Made by a program: the position numbers and the translations under genes. From Planctomycetaceae bacterium (lineage in GTDB: Bacteria > Planctomycetota > Planctomycetia > Planctomycetales > Planctomycetaceae), in assembly GCA_018699955.1 (NCBI GenBank), contig JABISG010000135.1:1-64000 (forward strand): a stretch of DNA of 64,000 nucleotides, written 5' to 3'. This document shows, piece by piece, positions 9,862 through 18,363 of the stretch (position 1 is its first letter; every line of letters starts with the position of its first letter). The notes beneath the pieces were generated by a model. That model was not told where the DNA came from. It saw only the letters and a program-made list of their open reading frames with translations, and did no database searches.

Positions 9862-10431
9862 ATGTGTACGCGACTGGTTGCCATCATTATGGTCCTGGGA
9901 ACTCTGAGTTCTGCACCGGTTGATCAAGCACGGGGTGCCGTCCGACGACCGTCCCAAGTGCGAACGATTCGCTGGATCCCTCAATACACCCTGCGACTCC
10001 GGATTGTTGGTTATGACGACTTGATCGTAGCGGCCGATGAGGAGTCGGCCGACGAGATTCTGACAGAGTTGACCGTTCCAATCACCATCGGCTTGCCCTT
10101 TAAGCGATCATTGCGAAACGGCAAATCGAGCTTCTCGGTCAGCGGGCTGGTGACCGTAACGAAGAAACATCAATTCGCAATCGACGTCAAATGTGCCGAA
10201 TCGCTGGAGTTAGATGACCTGGTATTCGATGAGCATGGGCGCCTCACGCCAGAAATTTCAGAAACGAAGGCGCATTCCTTGGTGGGTATCAAAATCGGAG
10301 TAGAGAGGGACGTCGGTGGAGGTAGCGCTGCGAATGCGAAACGCCTGCCCGATGGCTCAATTCAACACCGCATGACGAAGAAGAGCTTTCGCGTGCGGCT
10401 GGATGTCTACAAGCCGAAAGCCGGCCGGTAG
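9862..10431 (+). CDS. Small exported protein of unknown function
   Basis: 189 aa from the ATG at 9862, with GGAG about 10 nt upstream; a TTG 15 nt earlier is also in frame but less likely. The N-terminus MCTRLVAIIMVLGTLSSAP is a signal peptide, with a possible cut before VDQARG. The rest is hydrophilic and beta-rich, with no cysteines beyond the one in KCAESLEL, and no motif I recognise. It faces typA with a repeat hairpin between the two 3' ends. Confidence 0.65.
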   Translation: MCTRLVAIIMVLGTLSSAPVDQARGAVRRPSQVRTIRWIPQYTLRLRIVGYDDLIVAADEESADEILTELTVPITIGLPFKRSLRNGKSSFSVSGLVTVTKKHQFAIDVKCAESLELDDLVFDEHGRLTPEISETKAHSLVGIKIGVERDVGGGSAANAKRLPDGSIQHRMTKKSFRVRLDVYKPKAGR

Positions 10432-10460
10432 ACGGGGGTGATTACTTAATGCCGTTTGAT

Positions 10461-10482
10461 CCCACGGGCCGCAGCCCGAGGG
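10461..10482. repeat. Palindromic repeat, 8-6-8 hairpin family, copy 1
   Basis: CCCACGGG, six-base loop, CCCGAGGG, followed by CTTTG. It is the reverse-complement form of the family also seen at 19474, 23247 and 31548. It sits between the convergent 3' ends of the exported protein and typA, so it may also end transcription. Confidence 0.7.
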
Positions 10483-10527
10483 CTTTGGGGCGCGACGGAC
10501 ACCGTCTGCGCGTCAACAGTTGAAACG

Positions 10528-12342
10528 CTACTTCTTTCGCGAGCTTCGCTTGCGGTCGTTTTCGGTGAGATGAATCTTCCGCAAGCGGATGATGTTTGGT
10601 GTCACTTCCACGTATTCGTCGCTCTCGATGTATTCGAGTGCCGATTCCAGCGACATGTCGCGGGGCGGACGCAGCACAATGGCGTCGTCGGCTCCGGACG
10701 AGCGAACGTTGGTCAGTTTCTTTTCGCGAATCGGATTGACCACCATGTCGGAATCGCGGGAGTTCTCGGCGATGATCATTCCTTCGTAAACTGCGTCGCC
10801 GGGTGCGACAAACGGGTCGGACCGCTCTTGCAGTTTCCACAAGGCATAGGCGACCGCAGTGCCGTTGTCCTGCGAAACGAGGACGCCGTTCTTCCGCTGC
10901 GGGACTTCCCCTTCGGTGGGTTTGTAGCTGTCGAAGCGGTGGTGAATAATCGCCTCGCCGCGCGTCGCGTTCAGCAGCCGGGTGCGAATGCCGATTAACC
11001 CGCGCGCGGGGATGGTGAAGACCACGTGTGTCAGGCCGGTTTCGCCCGCCGTCATTTCCAATGCCTGCCCGCGCCGGTTGCCCACAATTTCCATTACCGG
11101 CCCCAAATCGGCCGAGGGAACATCGATCACCAGTGTCTCGAACGGCTCGTGCCATTTGCCGTCAACCCGCTTGCGAATCACCTCTGGCTTGCCGATCGAC
11201 AACTCGTAGCCTTCGCGGCGCATGGTTTCGATCAGAATGGAAAGGTGCAGGATTCCGCGACCGGAAACGGTAAACGCGTCGTTTTCGCCAGATTCCTCGA
11301 CTCGCAGGGCAACATTCGATTCGAGTTCGCGATACAGCCGTGCTCGCAGATGCCGGCTCGTCACAAATTTGCCGTCGCGGCCCGCCAACGGCGAAGAGTT
11401 GATGGTGAACAGCATCGACAGCGTCGGTTCATCGACCGAAATCCGCTCCAATACACGCGGTTCGGCTGGGCAGGTGACGGTGTCGCCAATTTCCGGTGAG
11501 GGCAGTCCAACCAACGCGACAATGTCTCCCGCAGTTGCCTTCTCGACTTCGGTGCGGCCCAGTTTGTCGAACATCTCGACGGCTGCAACTTCAGCGTTTT
11601 CGTGCGTTCCGTCCTGGCGAACGAGAACGACCTTTTGGCCCGGGGTGACGGTTCCGCCAGAAAGCCGGCCGGTCGCGATTCGGCCAACATATTCCGACCA
11701 CTCAACGGAAGTGACCATCATCTGCAGCGACTCAGTGGCATCGACTTCCGGACCGGGGACGTGTTTCAGCACTAGATCGAGCAGCGGTTCCATTGTTCCC
11801 GTTCGCGCCTCGGGATCTTCGGACGTGTATCCGTCGCGACCACTGGCGAAAATGTACGGAAAATCGAGTGTCTCGTCATCGGCGCCCATTTCGACGAACA
11901 GGTCGAATGTTTCGGAGAGAACATCGGCGGGACGGCTGTCCGGTCGATCGATCTTGTTGACGACAACCAGTGGTTTCAGTCCGCATTCGAGGGCTTTAGC
12001 GATGACGAACCGGGTCTGCGGTCGCGGCCCCTCAAACGCATCGACGAGGATGATTGCACCGTCGGCCATGCTCAAAACACGTTCGACTTCGCCGCCAAAG
12101 TCGGCGTGACCGGGCGTGTCGATGATGTTGATCTTCACTCCCTGATAGGTCAACGCGATGTTCTTGGCCAGAATGGTGATACCGCGTTCTCGCTCCAAAT
12201 CGTTCGAATCGAGAATGCACTCGCCGACGAGTTGAGCGTCACGAAACTGCCCGCTTTGTCGAAGCAGGCTGTCAACGAGGGTCGTCTTGCCATGATCGAC
12301 GTGGGCAATAATGGCGATGTTGCGGATGTCGTCGCGTCGCAT
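10528..12342 (-). CDS. typA: Ribosome-associated GTPase TypA/BipA
   Basis: 604 aa, full length for the family. GTPase motifs: AHVDHGKTT (13-21), DTPGHADFGGEV (G3) and VVNKIDRP (G4), followed by translation-factor domains II, III and V and the BipA-specific C-terminus containing RGLIGIRTRLL and GAIIHHRFDSYKP-like sequence (here GEAIIHHRFDSYKP). It acts on the ribosome in 50S assembly and in growth under stress or cold. It is monocistronic, ending at a convergent repeat hairpin. Confidence 0.95.
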   Translation of the reverse strand: MRRDDIRNIAIIAHVDHGKTTLVDSLLRQSGQFRDAQLVGECILDSNDLERERGITILAKNIALTYQGVKINIIDTPGHADFGGEVERVLSMADGAIILVDAFEGPRPQTRFVIAKALECGLKPLVVVNKIDRPDSRPADVLSETFDLFVEMGADDETLDFPYIFASGRDGYTSEDPEARTGTMEPLLDLVLKHVPGPEVDATESLQMMVTSVEWSEYVGRIATGRLSGGTVTPGQKVVLVRQDGTHENAEVAAVEMFDKLGRTEVEKATAGDIVALVGLPSPEIGDTVTCPAEPRVLERISVDEPTLSMLFTINSSPLAGRDGKFVTSRHLRARLYRELESNVALRVEESGENDAFTVSGRGILHLSILIETMRREGYELSIGKPEVIRKRVDGKWHEPFETLVIDVPSADLGPVMEIVGNRRGQALEMTAGETGLTHVVFTIPARGLIGIRTRLLNATRGEAIIHHRFDSYKPTEGEVPQRKNGVLVSQDNGTAVAYALWKLQERSDPFVAPGDAVYEGMIIAENSRDSDMVVNPIREKKLTNVRSSGADDAIVLRPPRDMSLESALEYIESDEYVEVTPNIIRLRKIHLTENDRKRSSRKK

Positions 12343-12723
12343 GGGGGGCGTTCATCCGGCACCGAAAGTGCCGTTCTTTACTGGTTGCAGAATGGGAAGT
12401 TGGAACAACGGAGGCGGGAGTGTATCAGCCGGCGGGAAAACCCAAAAGAGAGAGAATAACGGCTTCAAACGGGGGCAGCCACCCTGATTATCGGGTCCGT
12501 CGGAGCTACAAACCGCATAAAAACGGTCATTCCGAACCCATTGCCGTCAATATCGAGCCGTTCGACAGCAATATTGTAGGCGCAAGGCCCCACTTCCGTC
12601 AATCGGACGAAGATCGATAAAGTGCCGCGGCGATTGACATCGCACGCAGTTTTGGCAGGATTGAGGACAGTTGCACCTTTTGTCTTTCCGTAGATTCACC
12701 GTTTGGCTTGCCGAGGCTGACTC
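12343..12723. other. Divergent intergenic region typA / D-aminoacylase
   Basis: 381 bp between two divergent starts; it must hold both promoters. I saw no convincing -35/-10 pair, operator palindrome, riboswitch or small ORF with a ribosome-binding site. Confidence 0.5.
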
Positions 12724-14316
12724 ATGAACCGCTTTGCAAACGCCCTTTGTATCAGTTGTCTCCTGCTCCAAGTGACAACCGCTCGCGCTGCTGATAAGCC
12801 AGTCGATGCGGACATCCTGCTTGCGGGGGCGACAATTCACGACGGTGCGGGAAGTCCGGGAACGATTGGCGATGTCGCCATTCGCGGCGAGAAAATTGTC
12901 GCTGTTGGAAAGTTTACCGCCGGTCGGGTCGGACGAACGATCGCCTGCAACGGTTTGGTGGTGGCGCCAGGGTTTATCGACCTGCACAACCACAGTGATC
13001 GTCAGGTAGTTGATCGCCGGACCCGGGCGGTTGTCAACTACCTGCTGCAGGGATGCACAACCATCGTCACCGGCAACTGTGGTTCCGGGCCGATTGATGT
13101 CGCAGACTTCTATAAGAAAATTGACGCAGTCGGTGCGGGAACCAACGTGGCGCATCTGTTGCCACAGGGGAGACTGCGCGATGCTGTATTGGGAACCGCC
13201 CAGCGGCCTCCGACGAAAGACGAACTGCAGCGGATGATGCGACTGGCCGAGAAAGCCATGCAAGACGGCGCTTGGGGGATGTCAACCGGCTTGATCTACG
13301 TTCCCAGTTCCTACGCCGACACCGATGAAATCAGCGAGATCGCCAAGGTTGTTGCGGCGGGCGGCGGCATTTACGTCAGCCACATTCGTAACGAAAACGT
13401 CGAACTGTTGGCGGCAGTCAACGAGGCGATGAAGATCGGCCGCGCAGCAGACATGCCGGTTCACATCTCTCATTTCAAGTCATCCGGCCGCGAGTCGTGG
13501 GGGCTGGTGCGGCGGGCGGCCGACATGATCGAAAAAGCCCAAAAACAGGGGGAGAAAGTCACCGCCGATCAATACCCTTACATCGCTTCCAGCACGTCAC
13601 TCGATGCCACGCTCATTCCCACCTGGGCGCGGGCCGGCGGACGCAAAGAGTTGATTGCCCGTTTCGATGACGAAGAACTTGGAGCGAGGATTCGACAGTC
13701 GATGAGCCGCAGTCTTGAAAAACGAAACGGGGGCGAATCGATACAGATCGCCCGCTACGCAAAGCATCCGGAGTGGGCCGGCAAACGGCTGTCGGAAATC
13801 GCGAAGATCGAGAAAATCGATCCGCTGGATTTGGCGATTCGCATTTCTCGAAACGGCGGCGCGGGCATCGTCAATTTCAGTATGGATGAGGCCGATGTTC
13901 GCCACATTATGCAGCGGTCGTGGGTCGCGACGGCTTCGGATGGCCGGGCGTATCTTCCTGGTGCCGATAAGCCCCACCCGCGCAGTTACGGCACCTTTGC
14001 CCGCAAGATGGGACACTATTCCATTCGGGAGAAAGTCTTACCGCTGGAGCAGGCGGTCCGTAGTTCTTCGGGACTGCCGGCTGAAATTCTCGGGCTGACC
14101 GATCGTGGCTACCTTCGTGCGGGGATGGTGGCCGATGTTGTTGTTTTCGATCCGAAATCGTTCGTCGATCGGGCAACCTTTCAGCAGCCGCATCAATATT
14201 CGGCAGGGGTCAATCACGTTTTCGTCAACGGTCACCCGGCAGTTTTCAACGGACAACCAACCGGTGCGCTCGCCGGAAAATCGCTGCGTCACCAAACCAG
14301 GGCGGAATCGGAATAG
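12724..14316 (+). CDS. N-acyl-D-amino-acid deacylase (D-aminoacylase), exported
   Basis: 530 aa with a signal peptide ending near TARAADK. The amidohydrolase fold has the metal motif FIDLHNHSD (His88, His90), VTGNCGSG (Cys119), SHIRNEN (His220) and HISHFKSSG (His250), the arrangement of characterised D-aminoacylases. It removes acyl groups from N-acyl-D-amino acids, plausibly from peptidoglycan-derived or environmental compounds in the periplasm. Dihydroorotase-like or N-acyl-D-glutamate specificity cannot be excluded. The next gene is 142 bp away and functionally unrelated. Confidence 0.88.
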   Translation: MNRFANALCISCLLLQVTTARAADKPVDADILLAGATIHDGAGSPGTIGDVAIRGEKIVAVGKFTAGRVGRTIACNGLVVAPGFIDLHNHSDRQVVDRRTRAVVNYLLQGCTTIVTGNCGSGPIDVADFYKKIDAVGAGTNVAHLLPQGRLRDAVLGTAQRPPTKDELQRMMRLAEKAMQDGAWGMSTGLIYVPSSYADTDEISEIAKVVAAGGGIYVSHIRNENVELLAAVNEAMKIGRAADMPVHISHFKSSGRESWGLVRRAADMIEKAQKQGEKVTADQYPYIASSTSLDATLIPTWARAGGRKELIARFDDEELGARIRQSMSRSLEKRNGGESIQIARYAKHPEWAGKRLSEIAKIEKIDPLDLAIRISRNGGAGIVNFSMDEADVRHIMQRSWVATASDGRAYLPGADKPHPRSYGTFARKMGHYSIREKVLPLEQAVRSSSGLPAEILGLTDRGYLRAGMVADVVVFDPKSFVDRATFQQPHQYSAGVNHVFVNGHPAVFNGQPTGALAGKSLRHQTRAESE

Positions 14317-14371
14317 TCGCGTCAAAGGAATTCAAACGATTCCCGAATCTGTCGACATGATGGTCCGCCGC

Positions 14372-14424
14372 CGCTTGCGGTTTCGAGGGGGCGAAAGCTA
14401 TCGTAACCCGCGAAAACGCAAGTG
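14372..14424 (+). repeat. Imperfect inverted repeat upstream of mfnB
   Basis: Arms CGCTTGCGGTTTCG (14372-14385) and CGAAAACGCAAGTG (14411-14424) pair with two mismatches, one of them a possible G-U. Located between the amidohydrolase stop and the mfnB start; it could be a weak terminator or a leader hairpin. No T-run follows. Confidence 0.4.
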
Positions 14425-14458
14425 ACATCAATCGGACTGAAATTCTCGAAGAAGCCAC

Positions 14459-15217
14459 GTGACCAAACTACTCGTCAGCGTTCGCAATGTCTCCGAAGCC
14501 CACGCCGCTATCGCCGGTGGTACCGACATTATCGATGTCAAAGAGCCGGCGCGTGGGTCACTCGGAATGGCTGATGCTGAGACGATTGCCGACATCGCGC
14601 GCACCGTTTCAAAGGACACAAAAGAATCTCCGCCGGTAAGCGCAGCGCTCGGCGAATCCCGTGAATGGCTTGCCGGTGAACACTCCACGGCGATCTGCGA
14701 CAGTCTGACGTACACCAAGCTCGGTCTTGCCGGGTTGGCATCATCCAATGATTGGAAGAGAGATTGGATGACGGCACGCGGTCGTGTCGAGTATCGCTCG
14801 CAGACTGCTGCACGCTGGATCGCCGTTGCCTATGTCGATTGGCAGTCGGCTGAATCGCCGCCATTGCAGGAAGTCATCGATGCCGCTGGCGAAACGGACT
14901 GTGTCGGCGTGCTGTTCGACACGTATCAAAAAGATGGTCACAGTCTACTCGATTGGCTGACGCTGCCGGAGTTATCTCGTCTGGTCGCAACGATTCAGGC
15001 AGCCGGAATGTTGGCCGCGCTTGCGGGAGGTTTGCAGCGTGAGCACGCCAATCTGCTGGCGGGAATCGGAGCCGATGTGTTGGCGATTCGCACCGCTGCC
15101 TGCGAAGACGGTCGCAATAGCACCGTTACCGCGTCGGCCGTTAAGAATTTTCGCGCTGCAATGGATGGGGCGGAAAGCACATCCGCTGCGAAGCCGGCCG
15201 TTCATCCCGCAGGTTGA
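14459..15217 (+). CDS. mfnB: (5-formylfuran-3-yl)methyl phosphate synthase
   Basis: 252 aa from a GTG at 14459. Sequence DVKEPARGSLG (Lys28), YTKLGLAG (Lys87) and DTYQKDGHS (Lys158) match the lysines conserved in the MfnB/UPF0264 family, which condenses two glyceraldehyde-3-phosphates into the furan precursor of methanofuran. Outside archaea this family accompanies the tetrahydromethanopterin-dependent C1 pathway of methylotrophs and planctomycetes, where a methanofuran analogue is needed by formyltransferase/hydrolase. Its 3' end overlaps that of an MfnE-like kinase by 77 bp on the other strand, which strengthens the assignment. Confidence 0.85.
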   Translation: MTKLLVSVRNVSEAHAAIAGGTDIIDVKEPARGSLGMADAETIADIARTVSKDTKESPPVSAALGESREWLAGEHSTAICDSLTYTKLGLAGLASSNDWKRDWMTARGRVEYRSQTAARWIAVAYVDWQSAESPPLQEVIDAAGETDCVGVLFDTYQKDGHSLLDWLTLPELSRLVATIQAAGMLAALAGGLQREHANLLAGIGADVLAIRTAACEDGRNSTVTASAVKNFRAAMDGAESTSAAKPAVHPAG

Positions 15218-15818
15218 TCCACTCCACCACCGCCAATTCGCGCGCGACTGCGGGAAAGCAGGAATCCACCAACCCCGCCGCAACCCATTCGGAATCCACA
15301 TTTGTAAAGCCGCGACCAGCGGTCGCGCCATCGCGGTTCACGCCAACATCCTCCGGCAACGAACCCGACTTCAACAACATCAAGCGTTCCGCCGGCCAAC
15401 GCGCGGCAATCCAGGCGGCAACCGAATCGCTCGTCGCCTCCCAGCAATGTGGCAATGGTGAGTCCGCCAGCGGCTCCTCGGCCGCAGCAAAGTCGCAAGC
15501 CGAAACAATCGGCCACCCTCCCCTGCCCCACACGGAGATTGCGGCCTCACGGGTTGCCACCACCGAGGCGTCCGGAAGTAATTCCGCCAACAACGCTTCG
15601 TTCAACTGCATTGCCCGCAAGGCCAACCAGTGGGCGCGTTCGTCGCCCAATTGGTGGAGCCGATCCCATTCCCGCACCAAATCGGCAGTTTGCCCTCCGC
15701 CAACCACAAACAACGGACAAACGTCGGGTGGGACAACACGTTGCAAACGCCGCGGCAAGTCGGGCAGATCAAGCAGGCTGCCACCGATCTTGTAGACAAC
15801 AATGGCTGGCACTTTCAA
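15141..15818 (-). CDS. MfnE-like amino acid kinase-fold protein
   Basis: 225 aa. The start VVYKIGGSLLDLPDLPRRL and FVVGGGQTADLVREWD are the phosphate-binding loops of the amino acid kinase superfamily; SDSVAAWIAARWPAERLMLLKS is the nucleotide-side motif. Short length and its position next to mfnB point to the MfnE branch (kinase of aminomethylfuran phosphate in methanofuran synthesis). It begins 18 bp after the hisG stop, so it is probably co-transcribed with hisG. The stretch around DGATAGRGFTN is encoded by a palindromic repeat (15304-15329), so this loop may be an insertion. Confidence 0.72.
   Translation of the reverse strand: MKVPAIVVYKIGGSLLDLPDLPRRLQRVVPPDVCPLFVVGGGQTADLVREWDRLHQLGDERAHWLALRAMQLNEALLAELLPDASVVATREAAISVWGRGGWPIVSACDFAAAEEPLADSPLPHCWEATSDSVAAWIAARWPAERLMLLKSGSLPEDVGVNRDGATAGRGFTNVDSEWVAAGLVDSCFPAVARELAVVEWINLRDERPASQRMCFPPHPLQRENS
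15304..15329. repeat. Palindromic repeat (GCGACC family) inside the kinase gene
   Basis: GTAAAGCC, then GCGACC-AGC-GGTCGC, then GCC. A second copy, with one base different over 26 nt, is at 24608-24633 in an intergenic region. This copy is in the coding sequence of the MfnE-like gene. Confidence 0.65.
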
Positions 15819-15836
15819 ACCCGCAGTCTTCCCCGG

Positions 15837-16715
15837 TCAATCGATAATCTTGCTGATGGCGTATTCGACGATGCCCCGCGCGCCGGCCTCTTTCAGCCGT
15901 GGAATCGCCGACCGGACGACCGATTCATCGACAATCGTTGTCACCGAAACCCAGTCGGCATCGGAAAGTGATGAGACCGTCGGCGTCTGTAACGCCGGCA
16001 GTTCGTCGAGGATTCCCTGCAAATCGTCGCGGCGGACGTTCATCATTAACCCAACTTTGCCTTCCGCAGCCAGGCACGATTGCAGCATCAGAGCAATGTT
16101 GTCGAGTTTCTGTTTTTTCCAGGGGTCGGCGTATGCCTCTTTGTTGGCAATGAAACGAGTTGTGCTTTGCAGAACCTCATCGACAATTCGCAGGTTATTC
16201 GCCCGTAACGAGTTGCCCGTTTCGGTGACCTCAACAATCGCATCGACCAAACGCGGCGGCTTGACCTCTGTTGCGCCCCAGGAAAACTCAACTTTTGCCG
16301 TCACTCCATGCTTTTCCAGATAGCGCGTTGTCAGCCCGACCGTTTCGGTGGCGATGCGTTTTCCTTCCAGGTCTTTCACCGTCTGCACCGGCGAATCGTT
16401 CGGCACACACAGTACCCACCGCACGGGGCGACGGCTGACCTTGGAGAACATCAACTCGCAAATCTCGACAACGTCGGCTTCTGTTTCCAGCACCCAATCG
16501 TAACCGGTGATGCCGGCGTCGAGAATTCCCTGATCGACATACCGCGCCATTTCCTGAGCGCGGATCAACAGGCATTCGATTTCCTCGTCGTCGATCGACG
16601 GGTAATACGACCGCGACGAAAACTTGATTTTGTACCCGGCGCGGCGGAATAATTCCCCCGTCGCATCCTGCAGGCTACCGGCGGGAATTCCCAGTTTTAG
16701 AACTTTTTCTGACAT
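15837..16715 (-). CDS. hisG: ATP phosphoribosyltransferase, long form
   Basis: 292 aa from the ATG at 16715, giving the family start [22 protein letters not shown]. The catalytic PRT domain includes [11 protein letters not shown] and the PRPP-loop region ([16 protein letters not shown]). The extra C-terminal portion with [28 protein letters not shown] is the ACT-like domain of the HisG-long type, giving feedback inhibition by histidine without HisZ. It performs the first committed step of histidine synthesis. It follows the unusual pair of genes downstream of hisI and precedes the MfnE-like kinase. Confidence 0.94.
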   Translation of the reverse strand: MSEKVLKLGIPAGSLQDATGELFRRAGYKIKFSSRSYYPSIDDEEIECLLIRAQEMARYVDQGILDAGITGYDWVLETEADVVEICELMFSKVSRRPVRWVLCVPNDSPVQTVKDLEGKRIATETVGLTTRYLEKHGVTAKVEFSWGATEVKPPRLVDAIVEVTETGNSLRANNLRIVDEVLQSTTRFIANKEAYADPWKKQKLDNIALMLQSCLAAEGKVGLMMNVRRDDLQGILDELPALQTPTVSSLSDADWVSVTTIVDESVVRSAIPRLKEAGARGIVEYAISKIID

Positions 16716-16792
16716 GGAATGATTTAGGTTTCGTGGCAAGGATTAAAGAACCGAATGGCGGAGTACGTTGCTGAATTGGCACGCCCCCGATG

Positions 16793-17383
16793 CTATGCAA
16801 TTTTCTCGGCGTGGCCGGCGGGTATTTCGATCACTGCCGAGTAGGCCGGCTCTGTGATACCGACGTCCGGAAAACAGGTGAGATACACGCCGCCCGTTTC
16901 ACCCAGTTGCTCGGCGGCGACGGTTAACGCTGCTTGTACCCCCAACGGGTCGCAACCAGACGTCGTAAAAACTAGTGCTGTCGGCTGTGAGTTCATCGCT
17001 GCGATGAATCCGATCATCCAGCGCGGATTCCCCGCAAGTTGACACAATGGGGCGTCCGGGTTCACTTGCACGCGTTTCAATTTATCGGCGGCGTCCTGCC
17101 GTGTCATCTCGCAGTGTGCGATGAGCCACTCCGCAGCCGTTTGCCGGTGAATGACTTCTCGTAACCAGGATGGCGGCATCGGCAATTCCACTGACGATGC
17201 TCGGCCATCGTTGCAGATTCTCTCTGCTGCAATGTGCATCTCGTTCGAATCTCTGGATCGACAAACGATCTTCACAATTTCACCGCGACCAACCTGGAAC
17301 GGCGGAACAACCAACTGACCCACTCGAAATCCACTGCACGCCAACGCGGCAGTTCCGCTCAATTGGTCCATTATCGTTACCAC
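16793..17383 (-). CDS. Degenerate ABC-ATPase-like protein lacking Walker motifs
   Basis: 196 aa from a GTG at 17383 (or 192 from the ATG at 17371). The pattern resembles an ABC ATPase throughout: VPPFQVGRGEIVKIVCRSRDSN stands where the Walker A segment (GE-x-V-x-I-x-G-P-x-G-x-GKST) should be; QLAGNPRWMIGFIAAMNSQP resembles the signature and the following helix; LVFTTSGCDPLG resembles the Walker B / D-loop LLLDEPTSGLDPLG. The P-loop GKS, the catalytic Glu and the LSGGQ core are all absent, so ATP hydrolysis is unlikely. It overlaps or abuts the EGHHR gene and precedes hisG by 77 bp. Function unknown. Confidence 0.65.
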   Translation of the reverse strand: MVTIMDQLSGTAALACSGFRVGQLVVPPFQVGRGEIVKIVCRSRDSNEMHIAAERICNDGRASSVELPMPPSWLREVIHRQTAAEWLIAHCEMTRQDAADKLKRVQVNPDAPLCQLAGNPRWMIGFIAAMNSQPTALVFTTSGCDPLGVQAALTVAAEQLGETGGVYLTCFPDVGITEPAYSAVIEIPAGHAEKIA

Positions 17384-17727
17384 CCGAGAATGTACAACAG
17401 TCGTGACCAGAAGCTACGAGTTGGTAGTCGGAAATTTTTCGGCGGTGGCGTTTCTTCCCACAAACCGCATTCCAACACTCGGTCAAGGTAGGATCGATTG
17501 CCGGTTTCCCAGTGTATTTCCAACGCAGCCAGCACTCTGTGATGGCCTTCGCAAATGTAATATGTTCCCCGCGTATCCCTCCAGCTGAATATTCGGCCTT
17601 CGTTACTCCCGTACCGGAAATTCCCCGCCAGCATGTCGCCTTTGATCTGATCGACAAGTTCGGGTGTCGATAACCGCGTCTGCCCGATGCCCGACCGGAT
17701 ACGTGGCAATCGCTTCGACAGTCCCAC
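17377..17727 (-). CDS. Small protein with ParB/sulfiredoxin-like EGHHR motif
   Basis: 116 aa from a GTG at 17727, two bases after the hisI stop, so translation is probably coupled. The centre, RGTYYICEGHHRVLAALEIHW, resembles the (D/E)GHHR motif of ParB/Srx-fold domains, some of which are nucleotide-dependent enzymes. The lead LSTPELVDQIKGDMLAGNF fits the helix before the motif. There is no DNA-binding domain, unlike plasmid ParB. Its place between hisI and an inactive ABC-like gene is unexplained. Confidence 0.68.
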   Translation of the reverse strand: MGLSKRLPRIRSGIGQTRLSTPELVDQIKGDMLAGNFRYGSNEGRIFSWRDTRGTYYICEGHHRVLAALEIHWETGNRSYLDRVLECGLWEETPPPKNFRLPTRSFWSRLLYILGW

Positions 17728-17729
17728 CG

Positions 17730-18125
17730 TTAGCTCTTTTTGTAAACCGTGGCCGGATCAAACACGCGTTCGCCGATGACCTCGACATTGCCCGTGGCCG
17801 GGTCGATTTTGGTGAAGAAGCAACTTCGATATCCTTCGTGACACGCCGCGCCGCCAACTTGTTCGACCTTTGCCAGCAGTGTGTCGGCGTCGCAATCGTA
17901 AAATATCTCCTTGAGATGCTGCACATTGCCGCTCTCTTCGCCCTTCCGCCACAACTTCTGCCGGCTGCGGCTGTAGTAGCACACGCGGCCGGTTTTCAGC
18001 GTTTCGCCGTATGCTTCTTCGTTCATGTAGGCCAGCATCAGTACGTCGCCATTGGCGGCATCCTGGGCAATGACGGGGATCAAATCACTCTTGCTAAAAT
18101 CGGGTCCAGACACAGTTTCGCTCAC
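17730..18125 (-). CDS. hisI: Phosphoribosyl-AMP cyclohydrolase
   Basis: 131 aa. Mg ligands in the DCDADTLL motif (Asp77, Asp79, Asp81) and Zn ligands Cys78, Cys95 and Cys102 (ACHEGYRSC) are all present. [29 protein letters not shown] is the typical N-terminal half (shown here only as the family's landmark). It opens the ring of PR-AMP in the third histidine step. It lacks the HisE pyrophosphohydrolase domain, so HisE must be encoded elsewhere. First gene of the run hisI - EGHHR - ABC-like - hisG - kinase. Confidence 0.94.
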   Translation of the reverse strand: MSETVSGPDFSKSDLIPVIAQDAANGDVLMLAYMNEEAYGETLKTGRVCYYSRSRQKLWRKGEESGNVQHLKEIFYDCDADTLLAKVEQVGGAACHEGYRSCFFTKIDPATGNVEVIGERVFDPATVYKKS

Positions 18126-18363
18126 GAATACTCGGGTGAAAAACGTTTCAATCGTCCGTTAATCTATCACGTTCGCGTAGCGAACACCAGCCGTCAGACT
18201 GCAGCGCAAGTCGGTGCACTGGAATTCACATCATGGGATTCATTGAATGCGGGATGGGTCGGCGGTACAGTAATTCGAGCCAAATTGTCGGAGTCGCTTG
18301 CAGAGTCAACGGCTCGCGATCTGATCGAGGAAACACTATTCGCCGTTGAGGATGAAGCCGAGA

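Noticed and set aside
17377-17727. Chromosome-partition ParB
   Set aside because: Only the small EGHHR-containing fold is present; no helix-turn-helix or dimerisation domain and no parA or parS nearby.
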